Shown: positions 50,694-59,641, numbered from the stretch's first letter. The stretch: 64,000 bases of DNA from CP2-2F sp034432555 (GCA_034432555.1 DAOUBW010000013.1:1-64000), one strand, 5' to 3'. The notes: generated from the letters alone by a model not told the origin. A program made the numbers and translations.

Positions 50694-51842
50694 CCGCGCT
50701 GCATCCAACACACCGATTGGCGCGCCGTTCAGCAGGTGATCAACCGCACGTTCGGCGGCTGCCGCGCCAAAAGATAGTCCATGTCCGGTGAAGCCAACCG
50801 CAAAGCCGACATCTGGTTTATCGGGCAGGCAACCCACTAAGGGCAGTCCATCACAGCTAAAGCCCATAATACCTGCCCAACGGCGCTCTATAGGCGCGTC
50901 CACTTCGGGAAAATACTGATGCAGGTATGCCTCTAGCGCCGCCTGAACTGCCGCAGTGGTGCGGTCATCATGTGTATCATGCTCTTGTGGCTTGAACAGG
51001 TGGCGCGCACCGCCTAAGAGCAGGCGTCCGTCAAAGGTTGGGCGGAAATACATATAGCCATAGTTGCTATAGCCGCAGGTTTCCAGCACAGGTTGCGGCA
51101 GCGGCGCCGTTGCCAGCACTTGCCCGCGTGTTGGGATAACCTTACCAACGAAATATGGCTCGATCAGGGCAGAGTAGGCATTCGTGCAGAGCAGCACCTT
51201 GCGCGCCTGAAAGCGATATAAGCGCGATTCGACCAGCACGCGCTCAGGCGCAAGCTGCCGTATGGCGTACACTTCATTGTTGGCGATCAGCTCTGCACCA
51301 CTTTGGGCAAAGATTGCCTGTGCCAGCGTCACCGGCTGCACCATGCCATCAAACGGCTGGAAAATTGCCGCGTGATAGCCGCGTCCGAGCGGATCGCTGC
51401 TGTGAAACTCCACAGGGATGCCGTCAGCGTTCAGCGCGCGCGCCGCCTGCTCCAGATCGGCGGCTTCTTCGGCGCTCTCTGCCAGCAGCAGCGCACCGCA
51501 CTCACGGATTGGCAGGCTGCTATCTTTGGCAAATTCGCGCCAAAAGCGCACCGTGCGCGTCGAGAGCGCCCACAGCTCACGCGCCATCGCCTGCCCATAG
51601 CGTTCGATTGCCTGATGATAGTAAATATCCAAGCCGGTGATCATAAACCCGGCGTTGCGTCCGCTTGCCCCAAGCGCAATGTCTCGCGCCTCTGTCAGCA
51701 CGGCATCACGCCCTGCTTGCCGCAGAAAGTAGGCAGCCGCGCAGCCGACCACACCCGCGCCGATCACCAACACATCCACCTCACGGATCGGCTGTGTGCC
51801 ATCCGCCTGCCAAACCGAAACTGACATTAGTTCATATCTCAC
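50685..51842 (-). CDS. FAD-dependent amino-acid oxidase-type oxidoreductase
   Basis: 385 residues. VDVLVIGAGVVGCAAAYFLRQAG is the Rossmann FAD loop of the DAO family; GASGRNAGFMITGLDIYYH and ERRWAGIMGFSCDGLPLVG are typical of the PuuB/glycine oxidase group, and the C-terminal FTGHGLSFG closes the FAD site. It oxidises an amine or amino acid with release of ammonia; the substrate is not evident. The listed start is a GTG overlapping the queA stop as GTGA; an ATG at 51827 is the alternative. Last gene of the queA operon. Confidence 0.85.
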   Translation of the reverse strand: MRYELMSVSVWQADGTQPIREVDVLVIGAGVVGCAAAYFLRQAGRDAVLTEARDIALGASGRNAGFMITGLDIYYHQAIERYGQAMARELWALSTRTVRFWREFAKDSSLPIRECGALLLAESAEEAADLEQAARALNADGIPVEFHSSDPLGRGYHAAIFQPFDGMVQPVTLAQAIFAQSGAELIANNEVYAIRQLAPERVLVESRLYRFQARKVLLCTNAYSALIEPYFVGKVIPTRGQVLATAPLPQPVLETCGYSNYGYMYFRPTFDGRLLLGGARHLFKPQEHDTHDDRTTAAVQAALEAYLHQYFPEVDAPIERRWAGIMGFSCDGLPLVGCLPDKPDVGFAVGFTGHGLSFGAAAAERAVDHLLNGAPIGVLDAARLG

Positions 51843-52936
51843 AGGATTAAGGTTGCGTCACCCAAACTATAGAAGCGGTAATTTTCGCGCACCGCTGTTT
51901 GGTAGGCGCGCAGGATCAGATCGCGCCCGGCAAAAGCGCCCACCAACATCATCAGCGACGACTTGGGCAGATGGAAGTTCGTCACTAGGGCGTCCACCGC
52001 ACGGAACTGAAAGCCGTTCATGATGAATAGCTCGGTCTGCGTTTGGAAAGCGCTGAGCGGCTGCCATGGGCAGCGATCTGCCGCCTCATAGCCCGCTAAG
52101 TGCAGGCGTTCGGGCGGTATGCCAAGCGCAAAGAGCGCCGCAGTCTCTAGGGTGCGCATTGTCGTCGTGCCGACTGCAAAAATGCGCCCGCCGCGCAGCT
52201 TGACTTCGTTCAATTCGCGGGCTGCCTCTGCTGAGAGTTCGGCATACTCAGGGTGCAAGCGCCGCGCTGCGATCTGATCCTCGCGCAGGGGCAGAAAAGT
52301 GCCTAAACCAACGTGCAGCGTGCAGTAGAGGATCGGCACGCCGAGCGCACGGATGCTCAGGAGGAGTTCGGACGTGAAGTGCAAGCCCGCCGTCGGCGCC
52401 GCGGCAGAACCTTCCGTGCGGCTGTAGACGGTTTGATAGCGCTCAGGATCGCTCAGTTTTTGGTGGATGTAGGGCGGCAGCGGCATCTCGCCAATGGTGT
52501 GCAGGTGCGGCTCAATTGGCGCGCTAAATTGGATCACCCGCTGCGCGCCTTCGCGCACTTCCAGCACTTCCACCACAAGATGAGGTGCGCCTTCTACACT
52601 CAGGCGCGCACCAGCTGTCAGGCGCTTGCCGCCAAGCAGTGCTAACCAACGCTCACCCTCCAGCTTTTGGGCAAGCAGAATTTCCACCGCGCCGCCGCTT
52701 GGCTGTTTGCGTGCGTGCAGCCGTGCCGGGATGACTCGCGTCTGGTTGAGGACGAGCGCATCGTTGGGCGTTAGATATTCGGGCAGATCGCGGAAGGTGC
52801 GATGCTGCAATTCGCCACTGCTGCGATGAATGACCAACAGTCGCGCCGAATCGCGTGGTTCTGCCGCCGTCTGCGCAATGCATTCTGGCGGCAGCTCATA
52901 GTCAAAGTCTTCAGGACGAACGGGCGGAAGGCTCAT
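51839..52936 (-). CDS. queA: S-adenosylmethionine:tRNA ribosyltransferase-isomerase
   Basis: 365 residues. DFDYELPPECIAQTAAEPRDSARLLV at the start, RTEGSAAAPTAGLHFTSELL in the middle and TNFHLPKSSLMMLVGAFAG near the end are all diagnostic for QueA. It adds the ribosyl part of SAM to preQ1 in tRNA on the way to queuosine. It overlaps the upstream cyclic-di-AMP receptor gene and the downstream oxidase gene by 4 bases each, so the operon is translationally coupled throughout. Confidence 0.96.
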   Translation of the reverse strand: MSLPPVRPEDFDYELPPECIAQTAAEPRDSARLLVIHRSSGELQHRTFRDLPEYLTPNDALVLNQTRVIPARLHARKQPSGGAVEILLAQKLEGERWLALLGGKRLTAGARLSVEGAPHLVVEVLEVREGAQRVIQFSAPIEPHLHTIGEMPLPPYIHQKLSDPERYQTVYSRTEGSAAAPTAGLHFTSELLLSIRALGVPILYCTLHVGLGTFLPLREDQIAARRLHPEYAELSAEAARELNEVKLRGGRIFAVGTTTMRTLETAALFALGIPPERLHLAGYEAADRCPWQPLSAFQTQTELFIMNGFQFRAVDALVTNFHLPKSSLMMLVGAFAGRDLILRAYQTAVRENYRFYSLGDATLIL

Positions 52937-53202
52937 GTTTGGATGAACTGTGAGGCATTTAGCACAAAGAGCGTGGCTGCGTGAACATCACCCTTGCTGT
53001 GAGGCGCGCACGCTTCACGGATGATAGCGGTGACGGCTGCCACTTGCCCTTCATCCACACCAATGACCAGCGTCGTATTGCCGCGCCGCAAAAAGCCGCC
53101 CACGCTGGCAATCTGCGTGACAGGGAATTTTTTTTCGACCAGTGCGCGGGAAACAGCCTCAACTGCATCTGCCATGATGATAGCGAAAATGAGTTTTTTC
53201 AT
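52933..53202 (-). CDS. Short cyclic-di-AMP receptor-like protein (PstA/DarA family)
   Basis: 89 residues. KLIFAIIMADAVEAVSRALVEKKFPVTQIASVGGFLRRGNTTLVIGVDE matches the PII-like PstA/DarA family, with the GGFLRRGNTT T-loop that contacts c-di-AMP. It is about 20 residues shorter than its upstream neighbour because the segment that forms the B-loop and the VEVEVGG strand in the neighbour is missing. It may bind a different nucleotide or modulate the neighbour by forming mixed trimers. It overlaps queA by 4 bases. Confidence 0.8.
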   Translation of the reverse strand: MKKLIFAIIMADAVEAVSRALVEKKFPVTQIASVGGFLRRGNTTLVIGVDEGQVAAVTAIIREACAPHSKGDVHAATLFVLNASQFIQT

Positions 53203-53220
53203 AGGGAAATGCTTCTAGTG

Positions 53221-53547
53221 TTAGATTTGTTCAAAGTGATCAACATCCAAAACGAAAATGGTGGCACCGCCGACTTCGACCTCAATGTAGTTGTAGAGCG
53301 TCATGCCGTTGGGTGTGGTGCCAGTTGCCATCGGCATATAGCGCATACGGCGCTGACTGGAAGCAGTCAGCAGGCTGATCACCAACTCCACATATTTATC
53401 TTCCACACCCACCAGCAGGGTTGTATTGCCTTGCCGCAAAAAGCCACCCGTCGAACCAACTTGGGTGACGCGGTAACCTTTTTCCGTCAGCTTACTAACC
53501 ACATAATCTGAGTCTTGATCCTGCACAGTCGCCACAATAAGTTTCAT
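53221..53547 (-). CDS. Cyclic-di-AMP receptor PstA/DarA
   Basis: 108 residues. Full-length PstA: MKLIVATVQDQDSDYVVSKL, STGGFLRQGNTTLLVGVED, the middle loop and YNYIEVEVGGATIFVLDVDHFEQI. The fold is a PII-like trimer that binds c-di-AMP in pockets between subunits and passes the signal to partners, not all of which are known. No diadenylate cyclase lies in the window. ATG 53547 is chosen because the family begins MKxIxAxVQD; an ATG six codons upstream is possible. First gene of the operon, 18 bases before the short paralogue. Confidence 0.92.
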   Translation of the reverse strand: MKLIVATVQDQDSDYVVSKLTEKGYRVTQVGSTGGFLRQGNTTLLVGVEDKYVELVISLLTASSQRRMRYMPMATGTTPNGMTLYNYIEVEVGGATIFVLDVDHFEQI

Positions 53548-53592
53548 AACGCTAATAATCTCCATAAGGGCTTGTGCGCCACATGATGAACA

Positions 53593-53601
53593 AGTATAGC
53601 A
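53593..53601 (-). promoter_or_regulatory. Extended -10 promoter for the receptor-queA operon
   Basis: On the minus strand TGCTATACT, about 46 bases before the ATG at 53547. Confidence 0.55.
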
Positions 53602-53612
53602 TATTTGCGTGC

Positions 53613-54452
53613 TTATTCCTCAGGTGGGCGTGTGGCAGTTGGCATAGGTGTGGGCGTTTCGCTGCCAGGTGGTGCGGGCGGTGCATCCCGCGAGATGTTA
53701 GGCACTTGGATAGCGACACGATAGGCGACATCGTTCTCAAGCCACTGAATACGCCCTAGCGTCTGTCGTTCGTAGTTCCACAGTTGGGTGAGTGCCACAC
53801 CAGTGATCCAGCGTGCTTCGCCAGAGGCAGCCGCCTCAGAAAGGCGGAACGGCGCTGCCAGCGACCAACCAACTTCGGGCAGGGCAGGGTTGCGCACATC
53901 CTCATAGACTGTAATCCACGCGCCGAACGGCACAAAAAGCGCACGCTGCGGATTAATGGTGCGGCAGCGCGTCAGAATGGCGACGTAGGCATCGTTTGCC
54001 CAACTGCGGTAGCTGCGAATTGTCCGCAAGCCACGCGAGACGTTTAGGGTAAGGCTCTCTTGGGCAGCATCCTCACTCGGCGGGAATTCCTGCGCGGCAA
54101 GATCGGGCAGTTCGTAGAAGTTCAAATCGCGGATGATGTATTCAAGGAAGCCACGCATGGTCACTTCATCAAGGTACGTCTCGGAGACTTCCTCGCCACT
54201 CGGTGGCACAGCATCCACCCAAATCAGGCGTCCATCACCATAGAGGGTGCAGCTTGGCAGCCGATTTAAGCGTTCGCGTGGTGTTTCGTTCAGGATGATG
54301 CGGTCAAGGCGCATCACTAAGGTATTCGGGCTGCGATCCCAACCAATAACTTCGCCTTGTGGCTGTGGTGGCGCGGTCTGTTCTGGTGCTGGTGCGCCGC
54401 TGCACGCTGAAAGCAGCAGCACGCCGCAAATGAAACCGACTAGTTGCCGCAT
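53613..54452 (-). CDS. Unknown lipoprotein
   Basis: 279 residues. MRQLVGFICGVLLLSAC is a lipoprotein signal peptide (lipobox Cys), then a Pro/Gln/Ala linker. The body has alternating strands (LVMRLDRIILNETPRERLNRL, RLIWVDAVPPSGEEVSETYL) and no motif I recognise. The C-terminus is a Pro/Thr tail (GSETPTPMPTATRPPEE). It is anchored to the outer face of the membrane. It stands alone on the minus strand with its own extended -10 promoter. Confidence 0.68.
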   Translation of the reverse strand: MRQLVGFICGVLLLSACSGAPAPEQTAPPQPQGEVIGWDRSPNTLVMRLDRIILNETPRERLNRLPSCTLYGDGRLIWVDAVPPSGEEVSETYLDEVTMRGFLEYIIRDLNFYELPDLAAQEFPPSEDAAQESLTLNVSRGLRTIRSYRSWANDAYVAILTRCRTINPQRALFVPFGAWITVYEDVRNPALPEVGWSLAAPFRLSEAAASGEARWITGVALTQLWNYERQTLGRIQWLENDVAYRVAIQVPNISRDAPPAPPGSETPTPMPTATRPPEE

Positions 54453-54487
54453 GGATCATTCCTTCCGCCTGAGCGTATTGCGCTGCC

Positions 54488-54496
54488 ATTATACCA
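54488..54496 (-). promoter_or_regulatory. Extended -10 promoter for the lipoprotein gene
   Basis: On the minus strand TGGTATAAT, 36 bases before the start at 54452. Confidence 0.6.
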
Positions 54497-54628
54497 CTGC
54501 TTGCGTGTTGGTTGCTGTTAGAGATTGTTTGGGCGGTTTGTTAGCTGATGTGCGCGCCTTCCTCGCAAAATTCGGCGATTGTCGTTACAGTTTAGCCTTG
54601 CGGCACTTAATTTTTTTGAGAGGAAGCC

Positions 54629-55183
54629 ATGACGACACCACACAGCAAGGCTGAGCTGATCGAAGCGTTGGATGAGGTTGGGCAAGGCATTACAAAAACC
54701 ATTCAGGCGCTCTCGCCACAGGCGTTTGAGCGTGAATCAGAGGGCGAATGGTCAGCAGCGGGCTACTTGCAGCATCTGATCTTGAGCGTGAAGCCGCTGG
54801 CAAAGGCGCTGGCGCTGCCCGCTGAACAAGTGCGTGCGCTCTTTGGGCAGCCTGACCATCCTTCACGCAATTACGCGGCGTTAGCCACCTTTTACACAGG
54901 CCGTGTTAGCCAAGTTTTTCCACGCGGCACACCAAATCCGTTAGAGCCAAGCACCTACCGCTTTCCCGATGGCGTGACGGATAAAATGGCATATTTGGTG
55001 CAAACATGGCAAGAGTCTCATCAACGCTTGATGCAGGCGCTTGCCCGTTGGGATGAGGCAGCTTTAGACGCTTACCAACTCCCGCACCCGGCGATGGGTC
55101 TGATGACGCTGCGCGAGATGCTGTTCTTCACGCACTTTCACAACACGCTGCATTGGGATGATATTCAGCGCGTGAGTGGGTAA
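54629..55183 (+). CDS. DinB-family protein
   Basis: 184 residues. A four-helix DinB/YfiT-like protein: EGEWSAAGYLQHLILSVK supplies the first His, and FFTHFHNTLHWDDIQRV supplies two more at the C-terminus, the usual three-His metal site. Family members include mycothiol- and bacillithiol-dependent transferases and many of unknown role. GAGAGGAAG precedes the ATG. Monocistronic, convergent with copA. Confidence 0.82.
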   Translation: MTTPHSKAELIEALDEVGQGITKTIQALSPQAFERESEGEWSAAGYLQHLILSVKPLAKALALPAEQVRALFGQPDHPSRNYAALATFYTGRVSQVFPRGTPNPLEPSTYRFPDGVTDKMAYLVQTWQESHQRLMQALARWDEAALDAYQLPHPAMGLMTLREMLFFTHFHNTLHWDDIQRVSG

Positions 55184-55208
55184 GTGGGCAGGGCGCGAAT
55201 TAGCACTC

Positions 55209-57485
55209 TTATACTCGTTTACCCCGCAGCCGCAGCGAATTCGTCACCACACTGACGCTGCTGAACGCCATTGCCAACGCCGCCAACATCGGGTTGAGCT
55301 GCGTCAGTGCTTCTGGTGCGCTTGGCAGCAGCGCAAAAACGCCCGCCGCCACAGGGATCAGCGCCACGTTGTAGCCGAACGCCCAACCCAAATTCTGCCG
55401 AATGGTACGCATCGTTTGCTGCGAAATGTGCAGCGCTTGCGGCACGCTCCGCAGATCGCCGCGCATCAGCGTTACGTCGGCTGCCTCAATGGCAACATCC
55501 GTCCCCGTCCCAATGGCAATCCCGACATCCGCCTGTGCTAGTGCCGGCGAGTCGTTCACGCCGTCCCCAACCATCGCCACTTTCAGCCCTTCCGCTTGGA
55601 GCGCCTTCACCGCCGCCGCCTTATCGGCAGGCAGCACATTTGCCAGCACCCGATCAATGCCGACCTGCTCCGCGATGGCGCGTGCTGTCGCCTCGTTGTC
55701 GCCCGTGATCATGATCACTTGCTTGCCGAGTGCGCGCAGCGTCTGCACCGCCTCTGCCGAGCCGTCCTTGACGGTATCTGCCGCCGCAATCAACCCAACC
55801 GCTTGCCTATCAACTGCCAGCCAGAGCGTCGTTTTTGCCTCGCCCTGTAAGCGTGCAGCCTCACCTTCCAGCCCGTTCAAATAGACCTTTTGCTCAGCCA
55901 TCAGGGCGTGGCTGCCCACCAAGACCGACGCGCCCGCTACCTCAGCGCGGACGCCCTGCCCCACAAAGGACTCGAAGGCGCTTGGTTCGTTCAACATCAA
56001 GCCTTCGGATTCGGCGGCGCGCACCACAGCCTCTCCCAGCGGATGTTGGCTGCCGCGCTCTGCGGAAGCCGCAAGCTGCAACGCCTTTTGGCGCGTGCCA
56101 TCCCATGCCGCGCTGAGCACCACGTCGGTAACAGTTGGCGCGCCGCGTGTGATAGTGCCTGTTTTATCCAGCACCACTGCGTTCACCTTCAAAAGCTGCT
56201 CCAGCGCGGCACTGTTCTTGAATAAAATGCCGACCTCTGCACCCTTGCCGATGCCAACCGTGATCGCCGTCGGTGTGGCGAGTCCCATCGCGCAGGGGCA
56301 AGCGATGACCAAAACCGCCACCACGCGCAGCAGCGCAGCCGTGAAGCCCGCACCGCCTAGCAGCCACAGGATGAAGGTAAGCGCCGCGATCCCAATCACG
56401 ATAGGCACAAAGACTGCCGAGACTTGGTCTACCAGCCGCTGAATCGGTGCGCGTGAGCCTTGCGCTGCCTCGACCAGCTTGATGATCTGTGCGAGTGCCG
56501 TCTCACGCCCGACTCGCGTTGCACGCAGCTTGATCATACCCTGCTTGTTGAGCGTGCCGCCGATCACCTCATCACCAACCGTCCGCAGCACGGGCAAACT
56601 TTCACCGGTCAGCATTGCCTGATCCACGCTGGTTGTGCCGTCAATCACCACGCCATCCACTGGGATTTTCTGGCTCTCACGGACGATGACCACATCGCCT
56701 ACGCGCACTTCCTCAATCGGAATATCCGCCTGTGCGCCGTGCCGTTCCACACGCGCCGTCTTGGCACGCAAGCCGATCAGCTTGCGGATTGCTTGCCCAG
56801 TCTGCCCTTTAGCGCGCACTTCCAGCAGTTTACCAAGCACAATCAGGGTGATGATGACAGCGGCGGTCTCAAAATAGACGTGATGTGCATTGAGCCTGTG
56901 CAGGTCACCAGCGGCACTGGTGGTCAGCAAAATTGTGACGGCGGCGCTGTAAACGTAGGCAACTGTCGTACCAAGCGCAACTAGCACATCCATGTTTGGT
57001 ACGCCACTTCGCAAGGCGCGATAAGCACCCACGTAGTAATCACGCCCGACGTAGAACTGTACCGGCGTTGCCAATGCCCAGAAAAGGAAGTTTACCCAGT
57101 CCTGCATCACCCATTCGCCAAAGAAGCCCAGATCGCGCCCCATGCTCAGAGCGAACAGCGGCACGGTGAACAGCGCGCCGATCAGCAGGCGCCGCCATTG
57201 ATGCGCGATCTCTGCTTGGCGCGCCTGTGCTTCGGCATCTTCAAGCGTCTCTTCTGCCTTGATCTGCGGCACGTCGTAGCCTGCTTTGCGAATGCGCGCC
57301 ACTACCTCATCATGAGTCACCAAACTGGGATCGTAGATCAGCGTGAGGCGTTCGCTGGCAAGATTCACGTTAGCGTGCGCCACGCCGTTCAGCTTACGCA
57401 CGTTGCGCTCGATGGCAAGCGCACAGTTGGCGCAGGTCATGCCACTGATTGGTAGCACTTCCTGAGTCGGCTCAGTGGTAGACAT
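55209..57485 (-). CDS. copA: Copper-exporting P1B-type ATPase
   Basis: 758 residues. One N-terminal metal-binding domain with GMTCANC (Cys18, Cys21), eight membrane spans, the CPC motif (IACPCAMGLATP) in the sixth, the phosphorylated Asp in DKTGTIT and GDGVNDSPAL at the hinge. CPC and the absence of the His variants indicate Cu(I) as substrate. It pumps copper out of the cytoplasm. GGAGGAAG precedes the ATG. Third in the csoR-copZ-copA operon; a hairpin separates it from copZ. Confidence 0.95.
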   Translation of the reverse strand: MSTTEPTQEVLPISGMTCANCALAIERNVRKLNGVAHANVNLASERLTLIYDPSLVTHDEVVARIRKAGYDVPQIKAEETLEDAEAQARQAEIAHQWRRLLIGALFTVPLFALSMGRDLGFFGEWVMQDWVNFLFWALATPVQFYVGRDYYVGAYRALRSGVPNMDVLVALGTTVAYVYSAAVTILLTTSAAGDLHRLNAHHVYFETAAVIITLIVLGKLLEVRAKGQTGQAIRKLIGLRAKTARVERHGAQADIPIEEVRVGDVVIVRESQKIPVDGVVIDGTTSVDQAMLTGESLPVLRTVGDEVIGGTLNKQGMIKLRATRVGRETALAQIIKLVEAAQGSRAPIQRLVDQVSAVFVPIVIGIAALTFILWLLGGAGFTAALLRVVAVLVIACPCAMGLATPTAITVGIGKGAEVGILFKNSAALEQLLKVNAVVLDKTGTITRGAPTVTDVVLSAAWDGTRQKALQLAASAERGSQHPLGEAVVRAAESEGLMLNEPSAFESFVGQGVRAEVAGASVLVGSHALMAEQKVYLNGLEGEAARLQGEAKTTLWLAVDRQAVGLIAAADTVKDGSAEAVQTLRALGKQVIMITGDNEATARAIAEQVGIDRVLANVLPADKAAAVKALQAEGLKVAMVGDGVNDSPALAQADVGIAIGTGTDVAIEAADVTLMRGDLRSVPQALHISQQTMRTIRQNLGWAFGYNVALIPVAAGVFALLPSAPEALTQLNPMLAALAMAFSSVSVVTNSLRLRGKRV

Positions 57486-57511
57486 AGATCACTTCCTCCG
57501 TCAAAAATGTA

Positions 57512-57531
57512 GGGCGAGCGTTCTCTCGCCC
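57512..57531 (-). terminator. Attenuator-like hairpin between copZ and copA
   Basis: On the minus strand GGGCGAG, six-base loop, CTCGCCC, then TACATTTTT. It may stop part of the transcripts after copZ, giving more chaperone than pump. Confidence 0.55.
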
Positions 57532-57547
57532 ACACACTTGAAAAATC

Positions 57548-57772
57548 TTAGGCAAGGCTTACGTTGGGCTGCGCCGGTGGATAGTTGATCTCGATCAATT
57601 TCGCCTCGATTTGTTCCCACGTGGCAGGGCTTTCCCACTCCACGATCACTTGACGGGTCGCCTCGTCAGCCTGCACACGCTGCACGCCCTCCACCTCGGC
57701 AACTTCCTCTTGAATGGTATGGACGCAGTGTCCGCAGCTAATATTTGGCACGCTAAAGGTTTTGCTGTGCAT
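57548..57772 (-). CDS. copZ: Copper chaperone CopZ
   Basis: 74 residues, a single heavy-metal-associated domain with the metal site NISCGHCVHTI (Cys13, Cys16). It carries Cu(I) to CopA in the cytosol. GAGGAG precedes the ATG. It sits 12 bases after csoR and 62 before copA. Confidence 0.93.
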   Translation of the reverse strand: MHSKTFSVPNISCGHCVHTIQEEVAEVEGVQRVQADEATRQVIVEWESPATWEQIEAKLIEINYPPAQPNVSLA

Positions 57773-57784
57773 GATGAAGACTCC

Positions 57785-58054
57785 TCATTTGTTTTGTTGG
57801 GCAAACAATTCGCTGATCTCATTCAGGGCGCGCTCACGTTCGGCGGCATCTTCGCCGCGCACCGCCGTGATCAGGCACGTTCGCAGGTGATCATCAAGGA
57901 TCATATTGCTGACTTTGGCAAGGGCTGCCTCTACCGCTTGGATTTGCTTGATCACATCAATGCAGTAGCGGTCCTCATCCACCATTGTGATGATGCCGTT
58001 CAGATGCCCAACCACACTTTTCAGGCGGTTGATTAAAGCCGTCTTGTTCTGCAT
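57785..58054 (-). CDS. csoR: Copper-sensing repressor CsoR
   Basis: 89 residues, all helical. The Cu(I)-binding triad of the family is present as Cys31, His56 and Cys60 (YCIDVIKQ and DDHLRTC). Without copper it should bind the dyad at 58077-58101 and keep the operon off; with copper it lets go. GGGAG precedes the start. First gene of the operon. Confidence 0.94.
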   Translation of the reverse strand: MQNKTALINRLKSVVGHLNGIITMVDEDRYCIDVIKQIQAVEAALAKVSNMILDDHLRTCLITAVRGEDAAERERALNEISELFAQQNK

Positions 58055-58076
58055 AAGCGCTCCCTGTAATTAGCTC

Positions 58077-58101
58077 TACCCTGCCCCATACGGGGAGGGA
58101 T
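58077..58101. promoter_or_regulatory. Likely CsoR operator
   Basis: GC-rich dyad CCCTGCCCC / GGGGAGGG separated by four bases, flanked by TA and AT. It lies just downstream of the -10 box at the transcription start, resembling known CsoR sites. Confidence 0.65.
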
Positions 58102-58107
58102 GGCAAT

Positions 58108-58136
58108 AGTATACTACAAGGGGGTGAGGTTGTAAA
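58108..58136 (-). promoter_or_regulatory. Promoter of the csoR-copZ-copA operon
   Basis: On the minus strand TTTACA (58131-58136), 17 bases, TATACT (58108-58113). The predicted start falls at the edge of the operator. I saw no gene in 58137-58342. Confidence 0.8.
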
Positions 58137-58342
58137 GTGCTGTGGCGTGAGAGGCTTGGTCGAGGGCTAAGCGCTGTGTCCCTACACAGATTATCGTGTG
58201 CAGGGCGGGACTCCCCACACCCACCGCTTCCCTTTCGCTGCCTGCGGGGACAGGGCTAGAGGTTGGCTGCCCCGCTCTGTGGCAGCGCATCACCTTTACC
58301 ACCTCCATTTCTGCTGCCGCCCTCTCGTTACATATGAGGAAC

Positions 58343-58351
58343 TGGTATAAT
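58343..58351 (+). promoter_or_regulatory. Extended -10 promoter for the binding-protein gene
   Basis: TGGTATAAT, 32 bases before the ATG at 58375; AGAGGTGAT is the ribosome binding site. Confidence 0.6.
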
Positions 58352-58374
58352 CACGCCCTAAGAGGTGATTTGCC

Positions 58375-59538
58375 ATGCGCTATATCCGCGCCCTGTTTGT
58401 CTTAGTCTGCCTGTGCGCCGTCTTTAGCGCCGCTGCTGTGCCAAGCCGCGCCCAAACAACGCTTGTGCTGTGGCATACATGGCAGCCGCCGCAAGCTGCC
58501 TTGCTTGAGGAATGGTTAGCGGACTATCCGCCGCTGCAAGCAGGCGACCTAACCCTTGAGGTGATCTATGTGCCGCACAGCCAACTTTCCGCCCTGCTGG
58601 ATAATCCGCCCAATGCCCGCCCGCCCGACCTGATCCTCAGCACCTCGGATGCGCTGGCGCAGCCAGCGGTGCGCCGCTTTGCCGCCGTGCTGGATCGCAC
58701 CCTGACGCCCGAATTTCGCCAGACTCTAACGCCCTTGGCGTGGCAGTTGGCACAGTTTAATGGGCAAGTGCAGGCGCTGCCGCTGGCGTTGGAGAGCTAC
58801 ACGCTCTATTACAACCGTGCGCTGGTTGATGAAGGGCTGCCCAACACCGTGCGCGATCTGGCGGCGCAGGCGGCTGAGGTCGGTTTGATTTTGCCGCGTG
58901 ATTTTTACCCAACGGCGGGTATGTTCTTTGCCCTAAACGGCAGTTTGCTAGATGAAAACGCCAACAGCGCGCTCAGCACGAATGCGCTTGGCAACTATCT
59001 GATTGCGCTGCGCGGCTTGGCAGGCGCACAAGGCGTGCAGCTCGGCGCGGCAGAAGATGGCTTCCGCCAAGGTGCGGTCGGCTATCTACTGGGTGGCAGT
59101 TGGCGGTTGCCCGTCCTGCGCGCTGCCTTAGGCGATGATTTAGGTGTGGCAGCGCTGCCAAGCGTGGAAGGGCGTCCATGGTTGCCTGTGGCACGGGCAT
59201 GGCAGCTTTACATCGGTGTGGGCAGTCCATTCCGAGAGGCAAACCTTGCCCTTGCACGCCACCTGCTCAGCGCGGATGCTCAGCGGCGCGTAGGACAGTA
59301 CGGCTTTCTGCCAACCTTGCCAGCGGCTGCCGACTCTACGCCGCTGCTGATGCCTTTGGCGCGAGCGATCTATGAATCGGGCGTGCCGCTGCCCAACCGT
59401 CCGGAATTGGCGGCGTTGTGGCTACCGCTGCGCGAGGCGATCAATGCCGTGCTGGAGGAAGGGCGCGATCCGCTGACGGCAGCCAGCCAAGCTGTCCAAC
59501 GCGCTGCCGAAGGTGTGGCAGCTATCCGCACGCAATGA
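58375..59538 (+). CDS. Family 1 extracellular solute-binding protein (sugar type)
   Basis: 387 residues. Signal peptide (MRYIRALFVLVCLCAVFSAA, cleavage near SRAQ) and TTLVLWHTWQPPQAALLEEWLADYP, the start of maltose/sugar-binding proteins. PDLILSTSDALAQPAV, ALPLALESYTLYYNRALVDEGLPNTVRDL and VGYLLGGSWRLPVLRAALGDDLGVAALPS are the hinge and ligand-site segments. It probably binds an oligosaccharide. Its permease and ATPase genes are not in the window, so it is either a lone binding protein or works with a transporter elsewhere. Confidence 0.85.
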   Translation: MRYIRALFVLVCLCAVFSAAAVPSRAQTTLVLWHTWQPPQAALLEEWLADYPPLQAGDLTLEVIYVPHSQLSALLDNPPNARPPDLILSTSDALAQPAVRRFAAVLDRTLTPEFRQTLTPLAWQLAQFNGQVQALPLALESYTLYYNRALVDEGLPNTVRDLAAQAAEVGLILPRDFYPTAGMFFALNGSLLDENANSALSTNALGNYLIALRGLAGAQGVQLGAAEDGFRQGAVGYLLGGSWRLPVLRAALGDDLGVAALPSVEGRPWLPVARAWQLYIGVGSPFREANLALARHLLSADAQRRVGQYGFLPTLPAAADSTPLLMPLARAIYESGVPLPNRPELAALWLPLREAINAVLEEGRDPLTAASQAVQRAAEGVAAIRTQ

Positions 59539-59641
59539 TCATCTTTTTATGCGTTTTTAGTATCTCTTCTACTAGGCATACCTTAAAAGTGGGTGTAAAT
59601 TTTAGAAGAATCTGCTTTCGCTCAACGTTGGAGATCACGTA

